The notes: generated from the letters alone by a model not told the origin. A stretch of DNA of 64,000 bases from Marinobacter arenosus (GCF_019264345.1 NZ_JAHVAO010000003.1:186001-250000), one strand, 5' to 3'. Counted from the first letter of the stretch, positions 37,668 through 46,885 are shown. A program made the numbers and translations.

Positions 37668-39548
37668 ATGCGTGACAGTGAGATACTGGTTTCCCATCAC
37701 AAGGCATTGATGGAACTCAGCCACGATGCCGACTTTATCGAGCAGCCGAGACATCAGAAACTGGCCGCCCTCACCGAACTCTGTGCACGGCGCCTGAACG
37801 TGGAACGGGTGAGCGTTTGGTCATTCCCCCCCAAAGGCGACCGAATCAATTGCGAGTGGCTTTATGATGCCTCCGCGGCTCCCGACAACAGAAGCAACTC
37901 GGGCGTTCCGCCCAGCCTTTACCAGTCTGAGCATCCGGCGTACTTCGCCACGGTCGGTTCCGAGCGGGTGGTGGCCGTGGAAAACGCCCAGGAAGATCCG
38001 AGAACCCGCTCGTTTACCCGGAGCTACCTTGGCATTCACAACATCCATGCCATGCTCGATGCGCCGGTCTTCGACGGCGCGCGAATGAGCGGTGTTATCT
38101 GTCTGGAGTCCCGGCAACAACGGTCGTGGAGTCCGCCAGACATATCACTGGCGGTGGCCGTGGCCGATACCGTGAGCCTGATGAACACACACGAGGCCTG
38201 GATCCGCTCCAAGCAGGCGCTGGAGTACGTAACCCGCTTTGACTCCCTGACAGGGCTTGCCAACATGGATTCGCTCAAGGCTCGCCTCAACCATCTCATC
38301 CGGAAGGTCGACAAACGTGGTCGCGGCGGGCTGGCACTGATCTGGATCGATATCGATCGACTCAAGGTCATCAACGATGGGCTCGGCCCCCAGGCTGGTG
38401 ACCAGGTCATCGCGGAAATCGGCCGGCGACTCAATGATCTCCAGCTCACCGGTAAAGATTTCCTGGCCCGGATCGGTGGAGACGAATTTGCCGTGGTCAT
38501 CCGGAACAAGATCCTGCCCGAGCTGCTTGACAGCGCCGCCGAACTTATCCAGCAACGAATCCGTTCCCCCATTCGCGTGGACGGACAGGATCTGACGATC
38601 AGTGCCAGCCTCGGAATCAGTCGCTACCCGGGCGATTGTGATGACGGAGAAGAATTACTGCGCAGCGCGGAAGCGGCCATGTATCACGGTAAATATCGGG
38701 GTCAGGGCCAATCCACCCAGTACGACTCGGAAATCCAGATGACGGCCCGCTCGCGTTTCGCGGTGGAGAGTGAATTGAAACTGGCCCTGGAGAACGATGG
38801 CCTCGACGTGTTCTACCAGCCGATCATGGACAGCACGGGAACCCGAATCGCGAGCGCTGAAGCCCTCGTGCGCTGGAACCACCCTGATCGCGGCTGGCTC
38901 TCTCCCATCGAGTTTCTCGATGTGGCCCGCAGTGCCGGCCTGATGTTCCGGCTCGGTGAATGTGTCATGGAACGGGTATGCCGGGACTGGCGAGCCTGCC
39001 GGGCCAACGGCATCAATCTGGCCACCATTTCGGTCAACCTTGCCCCCGAACAGGTCATGGTGACCGACCTGCCCGCCCTGATCCGAGACGTCTGCGGCCG
39101 TTACTCCATGCCCGTGAGTGCGCTCCAGTTCGAAGTGACCGAGGACGCCCTTCAGGGCGAGCTCCGGGTATTGAGCAAGGTTCTTGAGGATCTGGTCGAT
39201 TCCGGCGCCATGCTGGCGATCGACGACTTTGGCACCGGCTACTCGTCCCTGGCCCGTTTGAAAAGCCTGCCGTTTTCCCACATCAAGATCGATCGTTCGT
39301 TCATCAAGCACCTGCCAAGCGATGACAATGACCGGGCCATCACCCTGTCGACCATCGGCCTGGCCCGAGGTCTGGGGCTATCTGTTGTGGCGGAGGGCGT
39401 CGAGACGCGGGCCCATGAACGCTGGCTCTTTGAAAACCACTGCGACTACCTCCAGGGGTTCCGCTACAGCAGACCCCTGCCTCTCGGACAACTCACCGAC
39501 CGCTTTTATCAGCCAACTCACCTCGTCCAAAGTCACCAGCGGCACTGA
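37668..39548 (+). CDS. GAF-GGDEF-EAL c-di-GMP phosphodiesterase/cyclase
   Basis: 626 aa, cytoplasmic. A GAF domain (about 30-175; KLAALTELCARRLNVERVSVW, GVICLESRQQRSW) precedes GGDEF (about 190-345; RIGGDEFAVVI intact, without an RxxD I-site) and EAL (about 360-610). The EAL motifs EALVRWNHP, FEVTEDAL, DDFGTGYSSLARLK, KIDRSFI and VAEGVET are intact, so phosphodiesterase activity is expected and the GGDEF may be regulatory or active. It is divergent from a diguanylate cyclase, suggesting local control of c-di-GMP. Its last 56 bp overlap the convergent truC. Confidence 0.94.
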   Translation: MRDSEILVSHHKALMELSHDADFIEQPRHQKLAALTELCARRLNVERVSVWSFPPKGDRINCEWLYDASAAPDNRSNSGVPPSLYQSEHPAYFATVGSERVVAVENAQEDPRTRSFTRSYLGIHNIHAMLDAPVFDGARMSGVICLESRQQRSWSPPDISLAVAVADTVSLMNTHEAWIRSKQALEYVTRFDSLTGLANMDSLKARLNHLIRKVDKRGRGGLALIWIDIDRLKVINDGLGPQAGDQVIAEIGRRLNDLQLTGKDFLARIGGDEFAVVIRNKILPELLDSAAELIQQRIRSPIRVDGQDLTISASLGISRYPGDCDDGEELLRSAEAAMYHGKYRGQGQSTQYDSEIQMTARSRFAVESELKLALENDGLDVFYQPIMDSTGTRIASAEALVRWNHPDRGWLSPIEFLDVARSAGLMFRLGECVMERVCRDWRACRANGINLATISVNLAPEQVMVTDLPALIRDVCGRYSMPVSALQFEVTEDALQGELRVLSKVLEDLVDSGAMLAIDDFGTGYSSLARLKSLPFSHIKIDRSFIKHLPSDDNDRAITLSTIGLARGLGLSVVAEGVETRAHERWLFENHCDYLQGFRYSRPLPLGQLTDRFYQPTHLVQSHQRH

Positions 39549-40251
39549 AAACCGACATCACCCGCTGGAAACTTGGTTCTGGATCGGCATCAATCACCAC
39601 AGGATCACCGCTGACGGGGTGTGCGAACGCAATCCGGGTGGCGGCAAGCATCAACCTCCCCTCACCGAACCGCTCGGCAAAATACCGGTTGTGTCGACCG
39701 CGCCCATGATTGGCGTCACCGATGATGGGATGACTGATGTGTTTCATGTGACGGCGCAGCTGGTGCTTTCGACCGGTTTCCGGATGCAGCTCGACCAGGG
39801 CATAGCGGCTGGTGGGGTAGCGCTCGATGGCCACCGGAATGGCTGTCGTCGCCAGTGTCCGGAAGCGCGTTCGCGCTTCCCTGACGGGCTGTTCAATCCC
39901 CTTCAGGCGGCGATCCTCGGGCTCTTCCCGGAGTGGGTGATCGATCAGGCCACTGTCAGCGGGCCATCCTCGCACCATGGCGCGGTAGGTCTTGCTGACG
40001 CCTCCCGCCATCATCGCCTGCCCCAGTTTCCGGGCGGTCCCGGGATCCCTGGCGAACACCAGCACCCCCGAAGTCGGGCGATCCAGGCGATGCACCGGGT
40101 AAACGTGGTCACCGTCGTTAAGTGACCGGGCATACTGCAGGGCAAACTCGGTCTCGTGCCGGTCGATGGGACTGCGATGCACCAGCAGGCCCGCAGGTTT
40201 GTGCACCACAAGCAACGCCTCGTCCCGGTACAGGACCGTCAGAGGATTCAT
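39493..40251 (-). CDS. truC: tRNA pseudouridine(65) synthase TruC
   Basis: 252 aa from the ATG at 40251 (MNPLTVLYRDEALLVVHKPAG); the frame is open upstream because it lies within the RND gene in another frame. The RluA-family catalytic motif is PVHRLDRPTSGVLVFARD with Asp. The segments GLLVHRS, YPTSRYALVELHPETGRKHQLRRHMKHISHPIIGD and FGEGRLMLAA align with E. coli TruC. It modifies U65 in tRNA-Ile1 and tRNA-Asp. Its ATG overlaps the RND transporter stop as TGATG, so it should be translationally coupled to the efflux genes. The C-terminus overlaps the GGDEF-EAL gene. Confidence 0.92.
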   Translation of the reverse strand: MNPLTVLYRDEALLVVHKPAGLLVHRSPIDRHETEFALQYARSLNDGDHVYPVHRLDRPTSGVLVFARDPGTARKLGQAMMAGGVSKTYRAMVRGWPADSGLIDHPLREEPEDRRLKGIEQPVREARTRFRTLATTAIPVAIERYPTSRYALVELHPETGRKHQLRRHMKHISHPIIGDANHGRGRHNRYFAERFGEGRLMLAATRIAFAHPVSGDPVVIDADPEPSFQRVMSVFSAAGDFGRGELADKSGR

Positions 40252-43200
40252 CAGCCTTCCCGGAGTGCCTGCTGACGGATCCATCGCCTCGCGGTCCGGA
40301 CACGTGCACCCGCATTCTCGCCCAGGACCAGCAGGGCCGGCGTCAGCAGCAACGTCAGGATCGTTGCAAAGGCCAGGCCCCCGGCGATGGCGCTGGACAA
40401 CTGGGTCCACCACTGGGTCGAGGGTGCGCCCAGCCCCAGTGACGGCGTCAGCAGGTCGACGTTAACGCCAAGCACCATGGGCATCAGGCCCAGTATCGTC
40501 GTAATCGCGGTGAGCAGTACCGGCCGTAGACGCAGGCACCCGGTTTCCAGGGCCGCCTCGAAGGCGTCAAGTCCGTCGTTGCGCATCTGGTTGTAGGTGT
40601 CGATCAGGATGATGTTGTTATTCACCACGATGCCAGCCAACGCGATGATGCCCATCCCCACCATGACTATGCCGAAGGACTGGCCATTCAGCAGCAGCCC
40701 GAGCAGGACGCCGGCGGTGGACAGGAGGATCGCAGACAGGATCAGGAAGGTCTGGTACAGGGAATTGAACTGGGTCACCAGGATCAGCAACATCATGGCC
40801 ACCGCGACCAGGAAGGCACTGGCCAGGAAGTTGGAGGCCTGCTGCTGGTCCTCGTTCTCACCGGCGAATTTCACCGTCACCCCGTCCGGCGGCTCCGGCA
40901 TGTCCGCCTGCAAGGTCTTCAGCAGTTCATCCACCCGACGGCCCGGCGCCAGTTCAGACTTGATGGTCACCGTGCGCTGGCCATCTACGCGGACAATGCT
41001 GTTGGTCTTGTCGCCAGGCTCCAGATCGACAAACTGCGACAGCGGCACCTGACCACGGGCGGTATTGATGGTCTGCCGTTGGAGGTGATCCAGTTCGCGC
41101 CAGTTGTTGGGCACGCGCACGGCAATGTCCACCTCGTCCCGCACATCTTCCGGCCGGTAAGTGGCCAGAACCAGCCCGTTGGTGACCAACCGCACCGCAC
41201 TGCCCACGCTTAAGACGTCGGTCGAGAACCGGGCCGCCGCCTCGCGATCAACTTCGAGCCGCCATTCGATGCCGGGTAGGCTCCGGTCGTCCTCGATATC
41301 CACGAAGCCGCCCATGGCGTTCATGCGGTCCTCGATCTGGTCCACGTACGCGTTCAGCTCGCTGCTGTCGCGACTGCTGACCTGAAGTTCAATCGGTTTG
41401 CCTTCCGCCGGCCCGCCTTCCTGCTCGCGGAATTCCAGCTGCACCCCCGGGATATCCTCCGTCCGCTTCCGGAAATCCTCGAGGATGGCGTTTGCCGGTC
41501 GACGGCTGTACCAGTCGGTAAACTGGAACTGCAGCACCCCGATGACATCGGGCGCCATCCGGTTGCCGGCACTGATCATGGACCGTGCATAGAGTGCATT
41601 GACCTCAGGCATGCCCCGAAGCCGCTGCTCCACCTCACGGACGATCGAGTCCCGCTCCCGGATGGACAGGTCGCCCCGGGCCCGGATCTGGACCTGGGCC
41701 GAATCGGGCTCCACGCTGGGGAAGAACTCCACCCCGAAATTGAACTTGGCGTACGCCGCGTAGATCACCACGATGATGCCGAGCACACCCAGCAACGTCG
41801 TCCCCGGCTTTTTCAGCAGCGCGGACAACAGGCCCCGATAGTGTTTCATCATCGCCCCGGTGCCATGGTGTTCACGCGCGCGGCGGCCGCCACTGACCCC
41901 ACCCAGCACTGGCAAAAACACCAGTGCCATGGCCAGGGATGCCGCCAGACAGATGATCACCGTCAGCGGCAGGAACTTCATGAATTCCCCGACCACACCG
42001 GGCCAGAACAGCAACGGCACGAAAACCGCCAGCGTGGTGGCGGTCGATGCGATAATTGGCCACGCCATCCGGCTGGCCGCCTCGGCCCAGGCGGAGCGCA
42101 CGGTCTGCCCTTCCGAGAGATTACGGTCCGCCAGTTCCGAGACCACGATCGCGCCATCCACCAGCATGCCGGCCACCAGGATCAGGCTGAACAGGACCAC
42201 AATATTGAGCGTCAGTCCCAGCCCCCAGATCACCAGGATGCCGGTCAGGAAGGCACCCGGGATCGTGAGCCCGACGAGCAGCGCAGAGCGGGGCCCCATG
42301 GCCGCGATCACCACAATGATCACCAGCACGATGGCCGTCAGGACGTTGTTGAGGAGGTCACTGAGGATGTCCCGAACCTCCTCCGACTGATCCATGATGT
42401 AACGCACTTCCAGTGTGTCCGGAAGCTGGGGCCGCGCATGCTCGACCAGCTCCCGGACCTGGGCCACGGTTTCAATGATGTTGGCGCCGGTCCGCTTTGA
42501 GACTTCCAGAACCAGCGCGGGCTCGCCGTTGATTCGGGCAAAGCCGGTGGGATCCTTGAAGGTCCGCTGCAACATGGCCACATCGCCAAAGGTCACGACG
42601 GTGTCGCCGTCGACCTTGACCGGCATGGACATGACATCCTCGATGGTTTCAATCACGCCCGGCACTTTCAATGCCATGCGGCCATTGCCGGTATCCAGTG
42701 AGCCGGCCGCCACCAGCTGGTTATTACGGGTTACCAGGGCGGCCAACTGGTCAAAGTCGATGCCATAGCTTTCCAGCACCTGGGGATCGACCACCACCTC
42801 GAGAAGATCCTCCCGGTCTCCGCCGATTTCCACCTCCAGCACTTCCGGGATCGCCTCGATGGCGTCCTGAAGCGCCCGTGCGGCGGTAATCAGTTCGCGC
42901 TCAGACAAAGGGCCTGAAAGCCCAACCGACAGGACCGGAAACAGGGACACATTGATTTCATTGACCCGGGGTTCATCCGCCTCTTCCGGCAGCTTGCTGC
43001 GTGCGGTGTCCACTTTCTCACGGACATCCTGCAGGGCCTTGTCGGAATCGAAGCCGGCATCGAATTCCAGCATCACCGACGCGGAGCCCTCCGAGGCCCT
43101 GCCACGCATTTCCTTCACCCCCTCAAGAGACCGGAGTTCCTGCTCCATCGGCCGCACCAACAGGCGTTCGGCATCCTCCGGACTGATGCCGTCCAGGGTC

Positions 43201-43349
43201 ATCGACACATAGATGATGGGGATGGTGATGTCCGGATTGGCTTCCTTGGGGATCGTCTGGAACGCAGCGATGCCACCGAGAATCAGGAACAACAGGGTCA
43301 GCAGCGTGGTGCGGCTGCGGTCCATGGCGGCAAAGATCAGCGTTCGCAT
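40251..43349 (-). CDS. RND-family efflux transporter permease (AcrB/HAE1 type)
   Basis: 1032 aa, the usual length, with twelve membrane helices and two large periplasmic loops. Visible family segments include the first helix LLTLLFLILGGIAAFQTIPKEANPDI, the fourth-helix region FSLILVAGMLVDGAIVVSELADR bearing the proton-relay aspartate, and the C-terminal GMGIIALAGIVVNNNIILIDTYNQ. It is the inner-membrane proton antiporter of a tripartite pump; no outer-membrane factor gene is adjacent. It follows the adaptor gene by 5 bp and is coupled to truC. Substrate is not predictable. Confidence 0.95.
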   Translation of the reverse strand: MRTLIFAAMDRSRTTLLTLLFLILGGIAAFQTIPKEANPDITIPIIYVSMTLDGISPEDAERLLVRPMEQELRSLEGVKEMRGRASEGSASVMLEFDAGFDSDKALQDVREKVDTARSKLPEEADEPRVNEINVSLFPVLSVGLSGPLSERELITAARALQDAIEAIPEVLEVEIGGDREDLLEVVVDPQVLESYGIDFDQLAALVTRNNQLVAAGSLDTGNGRMALKVPGVIETIEDVMSMPVKVDGDTVVTFGDVAMLQRTFKDPTGFARINGEPALVLEVSKRTGANIIETVAQVRELVEHARPQLPDTLEVRYIMDQSEEVRDILSDLLNNVLTAIVLVIIVVIAAMGPRSALLVGLTIPGAFLTGILVIWGLGLTLNIVVLFSLILVAGMLVDGAIVVSELADRNLSEGQTVRSAWAEAASRMAWPIIASTATTLAVFVPLLFWPGVVGEFMKFLPLTVIICLAASLAMALVFLPVLGGVSGGRRAREHHGTGAMMKHYRGLLSALLKKPGTTLLGVLGIIVVIYAAYAKFNFGVEFFPSVEPDSAQVQIRARGDLSIRERDSIVREVEQRLRGMPEVNALYARSMISAGNRMAPDVIGVLQFQFTDWYSRRPANAILEDFRKRTEDIPGVQLEFREQEGGPAEGKPIELQVSSRDSSELNAYVDQIEDRMNAMGGFVDIEDDRSLPGIEWRLEVDREAAARFSTDVLSVGSAVRLVTNGLVLATYRPEDVRDEVDIAVRVPNNWRELDHLQRQTINTARGQVPLSQFVDLEPGDKTNSIVRVDGQRTVTIKSELAPGRRVDELLKTLQADMPEPPDGVTVKFAGENEDQQQASNFLASAFLVAVAMMLLILVTQFNSLYQTFLILSAILLSTAGVLLGLLLNGQSFGIVMVGMGIIALAGIVVNNNIILIDTYNQMRNDGLDAFEAALETGCLRLRPVLLTAITTILGLMPMVLGVNVDLLTPSLGLGAPSTQWWTQLSSAIAGGLAFATILTLLLTPALLVLGENAGARVRTARRWIRQQALREG

Positions 43350-43354
43350 ATGGC

Positions 43355-44437
43355 TCAGCCCCGGTCTTCGGCGGCGTCGACAGGGCGAACCTGTTCGCCC
43401 ACGCTCACGAAACCACCGCCCCGGGTTATCAGGCGGATTTCATCCGGCAACCCGGTTACCCAGGCACCATTGGTGGCAACGCTGAGCAGTTCGACGGTAC
43501 TGAATACCACGCGGTTGTCCTCGTTCACGTACTTCACGCCGGGGCGTCCGTCGTCCCCGAGGGACAGATACGCCGGTGAGATGAACATGGCTTTTACCTC
43601 GGGCAAAGCAATCCGGAAACTCGCGCTGCCACCGGCCACCCGGCGAAGGTCGGGATTCTCGACGGCAATCTCCACCGCGAAGCTCCGGGTCTCTGGGTTG
43701 GCCGCACTCGCCACGAAAGTCACGATGCCATCGAGCTGTTTGCCATTCAGCAGGTCCACCCGCACCCGCTGCCCCGGCGACACCTTGCCCGCGGACTGCT
43801 GGGGAATTTGTCCCATCGCCTTGAGGCGATCAATCCGGACCAGCTCGAACATGGGAGAACCCACCTGCACCAGGGCACCCTGCTCCACGTCCCGGGCATT
43901 GATGATGCCGTCAAACGGTGCTTTCGGCGCCAAGTGTTCCACATCCAGCCTGGCGGCAGCCAGTTCGGCGTTGGCTGCGGCCAGCTCGCTTTCGAGGTTC
44001 AGGAGTTCGGACTGGGACGCCAGGTTGCTCGACCGCAACTTTCGGGCCGCCGTCAGCTCCGCTTCCAGGCTTCGCACCCGTGCCCGCCAGCGTTCAACAA
44101 CGGCCCGACGACCGTCATCCGACAGCGTCATCAGGGTTTCGCCTGCCTTCACATGCTGACCAAGGTCCACGGCGATTTTTTCGACGGTGCCTGCCACACG
44201 GGCACTGATCATCACCGCATGCCAGGGTTCCAATTGCCCCTGAAGCAACAGCCCCGGCTCGTGAAGACGGGCGATCAGTGACTCAACCTGAACGCTGGTC
44301 AACTCCGGTTCGGCACTCGCCTGCTTCTCCGGAGCGGCTTCGCTCGCCATCTTGATGTCGCCGGTCGCCAACCATACTGCCAGGGCAATAATGACCAGGA
44401 GCGACAATCCCAGGGAACCCCACTTTCCTTTACTCAT
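43355..44437 (-). CDS. RND efflux periplasmic adaptor (membrane fusion protein)
   Basis: 360 aa from the ATG at 44437 (MSKGKWGSLGLSLLVIIALAVWLATGD); the frame has 28 further open codons upstream. An N-terminal membrane anchor is followed by split lipoyl halves (GQHVKAGETLMTLSDDGRR ... FDGIINARDVEQGALVQVGSPMFELV), an alpha-helical hairpin of coiled coil (about 90-135; ARVRSLEAELTAARKL) and the beta-barrel domain. It connects the RND permease to an outer-membrane channel. Gene order adaptor-permease in a 5-bp-spaced operon supports the pairing. It is divergent from the ilv leader. Confidence 0.93.
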   Translation of the reverse strand: MSKGKWGSLGLSLLVIIALAVWLATGDIKMASEAAPEKQASAEPELTSVQVESLIARLHEPGLLLQGQLEPWHAVMISARVAGTVEKIAVDLGQHVKAGETLMTLSDDGRRAVVERWRARVRSLEAELTAARKLRSSNLASQSELLNLESELAAANAELAAARLDVEHLAPKAPFDGIINARDVEQGALVQVGSPMFELVRIDRLKAMGQIPQQSAGKVSPGQRVRVDLLNGKQLDGIVTFVASAANPETRSFAVEIAVENPDLRRVAGGSASFRIALPEVKAMFISPAYLSLGDDGRPGVKYVNEDNRVVFSTVELLSVATNGAWVTGLPDEIRLITRGGGFVSVGEQVRPVDAAEDRG

Positions 44438-44512
44438 GAAACGTTCGCCGTGCCTGAAAACCGTGATTGAGCCCCAAGAATTCGGGACCCGAGAAAAAAA
44501 ACCGGCAAGAAA

Positions 44513-44545
44513 CGGTTGCAACCGGTTAAACGCGTGGGGTAGATT
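44513..44545 (+). promoter_or_regulatory. Predicted ilvGM promoter with overlapping palindrome
   Basis: TTGCAA (44516-44521) and TAGATT (44540-44545) are 18 bp apart, about 45 bp before the leader ATG. The -35 sits inside a perfect 12-bp palindrome CGGTTGCAACCG (44513-44524), which could be an operator as well. Confidence 0.5.
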
Positions 44546-44589
44546 CTACACAGAAATTTTTTACGAATTCAGAGCAGATTGTTCCTTTT

Positions 44590-44682
44590 ATGAATCTCAA
44601 CGCAGTAATTGTCCTTGTGAAGCTTGTCCTGGTGGTCGTGGTACCGTCCGGGGGCTTTTGCGTGGACAAGCGGGTGAGATAG
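44590..44682 (+). CDS. ilvL: ilv operon leader peptide (attenuator, Val/Leu-rich)
   Basis: A 30-codon ORF (ATG at 44590, TAG at 44680) too short for routine calling. It encodes ten Val, four Leu and one Ile, including a run of four consecutive Val codons (44632-44643) inside the segment LVKLVLVVVVPSGG. Half of the residues are branched-chain amino acids, the hallmark of the E. coli ilvB and ilvGMEDA leaders. Ribosome stalling at Val/Leu codons when their tRNAs are uncharged would favour the antiterminator described separately. No strong Shine-Dalgarno is evident. Confidence 0.85.
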   Translation: MNLNAVIVLVKLVLVVVVPSGGFCVDKRVR

Positions 44683-44743
44683 CAACAACCTGACAAGACA
44701 CCAAAAAGCCCCCGGCACCGAAAGGTCCCGGGGGCTTTTTTTT
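44622..44743 (+). promoter_or_regulatory. Transcription attenuator of ilvGM (pause hairpin, antiterminator, terminator)
   Basis: Three mutually exclusive structures are visible. A pause-type hairpin pairs GCTTGTCC (44622-44629) with GGACAAGC (44664-44671), enclosing the Val codons. An antiterminator pairs CCGGGGGCTTTT (44648-44659) perfectly with AAAAGCCCCCGG (44704-44715). The terminator pairs AAAAAGCCCCCGG (44703-44715) with CCGGGGGCTTTTT (44728-44740) and ends in T residues. This is the classical logic: charged tRNA-Val and tRNA-Leu give termination, starvation gives read-through into ilvG. Confidence 0.88.
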
Positions 44744-44769
44744 GCAGCAGCGAAAAGGAAAAGACGACC

Positions 44770-46470
44770 ATGAACGGCGCACAACACATTCTCGACGCGT
44801 TTCATCGCCACGACATCCGTACCGTATTCGGCTACCCCGGCGGCTGCATCATGCCGCTATACGATGCCCTGGTGGACGATGTCGGAACCGAGCACGTGTT
44901 GTGCCGCCATGAGCAGGGCTGCGCCCTGGCCGCCGACGGCTATGCCCGGGCCAGCGGCCAGCTCGGCGTGTGCATTGCCACCTCGGGCCCCGGCGCCACC
45001 AACCTGATCACCGGCGTCGCCAACGCCCATCGGGATTCCATCCCCATGCTGGTGATCACCGGCCAGGTTCCCTCCGGCCTGATCGGAACCGACGCCTTCC
45101 AGGAAACCGACGTTCTGGGGATGACCCTGGGCATCGTCAAACACAGCTACCTGGTCGACAGCGTCGATGAGCTGCCCGCGATCATGGAAGAAGCCATCCA
45201 CCTGGCCCAGAATGGCCGTCCGGGACCGGTCTGGATCGACATTCCCAAGGACATTCTGCTCGCGGAAGCCAGCGTGGAAGCAACAATCCGCCAGGAAGCC
45301 ACCCAGACAGAGTGCCCCAACCTGTCCGACGCCCTCGCCTTGCTGCGTTCTGCCCGCAAGCCCCTGCTTTACAGCGGCGGCGGAGTCAGCCTGGCCCATG
45401 CCGAATCCAGCTTCCGTGCCTTCGCTGACACCTCGGCATTGCCCGGCGTTGTTACGCTCAAAGGCATCGGTAACGCCGGCAAACACAGTGACCATAACCT
45501 CGGGATGCTGGGCATGCACGGCTCCAGAGCCGCCAACCGTGCCGTGGACGAGTGTGACCTGCTGCTCGTTGTCGGAGCGCGCCTGGATGACCGGGCCACC
45601 GGCAAACTGGACACCTTCGCCCCCAACGCCCGGATGATCCACATCGATGCCGATGCCGCCGAAATCAACAAATTACGCCCGGCAGACCTGGCCATCCGGG
45701 GCGACCTCAATACCATCCTGACGGCCCTGACCCGGGAGCTGGAAACCGAACCGTTGGCGATTGCCGACTGGCAAAAACAGTGCCGCACCTGGAACACCAC
45801 CGGCGGCTTCAACGCGGCCGACAACGAAGAGCCCCTGGCGCCAATCACCGGCCCCGCGTTCGTGCGACAGCTCTCCCGAATCGCACCTGACGATACCGTC
45901 ATCGCCTGCGACGTTGGCCAGCACCAGATGTGGGTCGCCCAGCATTACCAGTTCAACCATCCACGCCACCACCTCTCCAGTGGCGGACTCGGCACCATGG
46001 GCTTCGGCCTGCCGGCGGCCATTGGCGCCCAGTTCGCCAACCGCGACAGCACCGTGATCAACGTGGCGGGCGACGGCTCCTTCATGATGAACGCCCAGGA
46101 ACTGGCCACCATACGGCGCTACAGACTGCCCCTGAAGATGATCATCCTCGACAACCAGTGCCTGGGCATGGTCCGCCAGCAGCAGGAACTGTTCTACAAC
46201 AACCGTGAAAGCCAGATCGACCTGGACGACAACCCAGACTTCGTCGCCATGGCCCGGGCCTTCGACATCCCGGCCCTGCACATCGAACGCACCGACCAGA
46301 TCCGCCGCGGTATTGAAACCATCCTCGCCTACGACGGCCCCATGCTGCTGCACGTTGCCATCGCCCGCGAGGACAACGTCTGGCCCATCGTCAAACCCGG
46401 CGCCAGTAACCGCGACATGATCGACGAATCCCAACGCACGGCAAAAACCAACAAGGAGCACGTTGCATGA
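44770..46470 (+). CDS. ilvG: Acetolactate synthase large (catalytic) subunit
   Basis: 566 aa ThDP enzyme. The conserved Glu that activates ThDP is in VLCRHEQGCALAADGYARASG, the FAD-binding middle domain has VGARLDDRATGKLDTFAP, and the ThDP/Mg motif is GDGSFMMNAQELATIRRYRLPLKMIILDNQCLGMVRQQQ. It condenses pyruvate with pyruvate or 2-oxobutyrate in valine and isoleucine synthesis. The start is preceded by AAGGAAAAG. An IlvM-type small subunit overlaps it by 4 bp (ATGA), and it is controlled by the attenuator upstream. ilvG is preferred over ilvB because of that partner. Confidence 0.94.
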   Translation: MNGAQHILDAFHRHDIRTVFGYPGGCIMPLYDALVDDVGTEHVLCRHEQGCALAADGYARASGQLGVCIATSGPGATNLITGVANAHRDSIPMLVITGQVPSGLIGTDAFQETDVLGMTLGIVKHSYLVDSVDELPAIMEEAIHLAQNGRPGPVWIDIPKDILLAEASVEATIRQEATQTECPNLSDALALLRSARKPLLYSGGGVSLAHAESSFRAFADTSALPGVVTLKGIGNAGKHSDHNLGMLGMHGSRAANRAVDECDLLLVVGARLDDRATGKLDTFAPNARMIHIDADAAEINKLRPADLAIRGDLNTILTALTRELETEPLAIADWQKQCRTWNTTGGFNAADNEEPLAPITGPAFVRQLSRIAPDDTVIACDVGQHQMWVAQHYQFNHPRHHLSSGGLGTMGFGLPAAIGAQFANRDSTVINVAGDGSFMMNAQELATIRRYRLPLKMIILDNQCLGMVRQQQELFYNNRESQIDLDDNPDFVAMARAFDIPALHIERTDQIRRGIETILAYDGPMLLHVAIAREDNVWPIVKPGASNRDMIDESQRTAKTNKEHVA

Positions 46471-46745
46471 ACCCTCAACGCCACGCCGACACACCCAGCT
46501 ACACCCTCACCTGCCAGATGAGTCAGGAAGCCGCGGCACTGGAGCGCCTCTGCCAGGTGGTACGAATTCGCGGGTTCCGGATCGCCAGGATGGCGGTGGA
46601 AACAGCCGGGGACGAACTTGCCATCGCCCTGACGCTGGAGGGCACGAGGCCCATTGCGATGCTCAAGTCGCAACTGGAGAAGTTGCATACGGTGGCGGAG
46701 GTTGTCCTTGAGCAGGGTAGCTTGGCTCGTTCGCTTCGGGCGTGA
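46467..46745 (+). CDS. ilvM: Acetolactate synthase small (regulatory) subunit, IlvM type
   Basis: 92 aa, a single ACT domain (TCQMSQEAAALERLCQVVRIRGFRIARMAVE) like E. coli IlvM (87 aa) rather than the 160-aa IlvH/IlvN form. ACT proteins of this size stabilise and activate the catalytic subunit; IlvM-containing isozyme II of E. coli is insensitive to valine, so feedback behaviour here is uncertain. The ATGA overlap with ilvG indicates translational coupling. No ilvC or ilvE gene follows. Confidence 0.9.
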   Translation: MNPQRHADTPSYTLTCQMSQEAAALERLCQVVRIRGFRIARMAVETAGDELAIALTLEGTRPIAMLKSQLEKLHTVAEVVLEQGSLARSLRA

Positions 46746-46765
46746 TTGGGAGCCTTTGTTCTTCG

Positions 46766-46885
46766 TAGCCTGATAGGTTTTGGGGCGGGTACGCGGGTGG
46801 GGGTGTCTTTTCTTCTGGGAAAAATAACTCGCTTCGCTCAGACATCTTTTTCCCGGCAGAAAAGACACCCCCACCCCCTACCGAC
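46766..46885 (-). repeat. Large palindromic repeat, copy A (inverted orientation)
   Basis: One of three copies of a roughly 120-bp element. The arms (46795-46813 and 46858-46876) are perfect 19-bp complements. Between them is the conserved core, read on the minus strand as GCCGGGAAAAAG followed by TGTCTGAGCGAAGCGAGTT. On the minus strand the distal flank ends CCCGCCCCAAAACCTATCAG then GCTA, matching copies B and C. Confidence 0.85.

Noticed and set aside
44526..44811. Short minus-strand frames across the ilv attenuator
   Set aside because: They translate the terminator and antiterminator hairpins and have no motif; the plus-strand leader explains the region.
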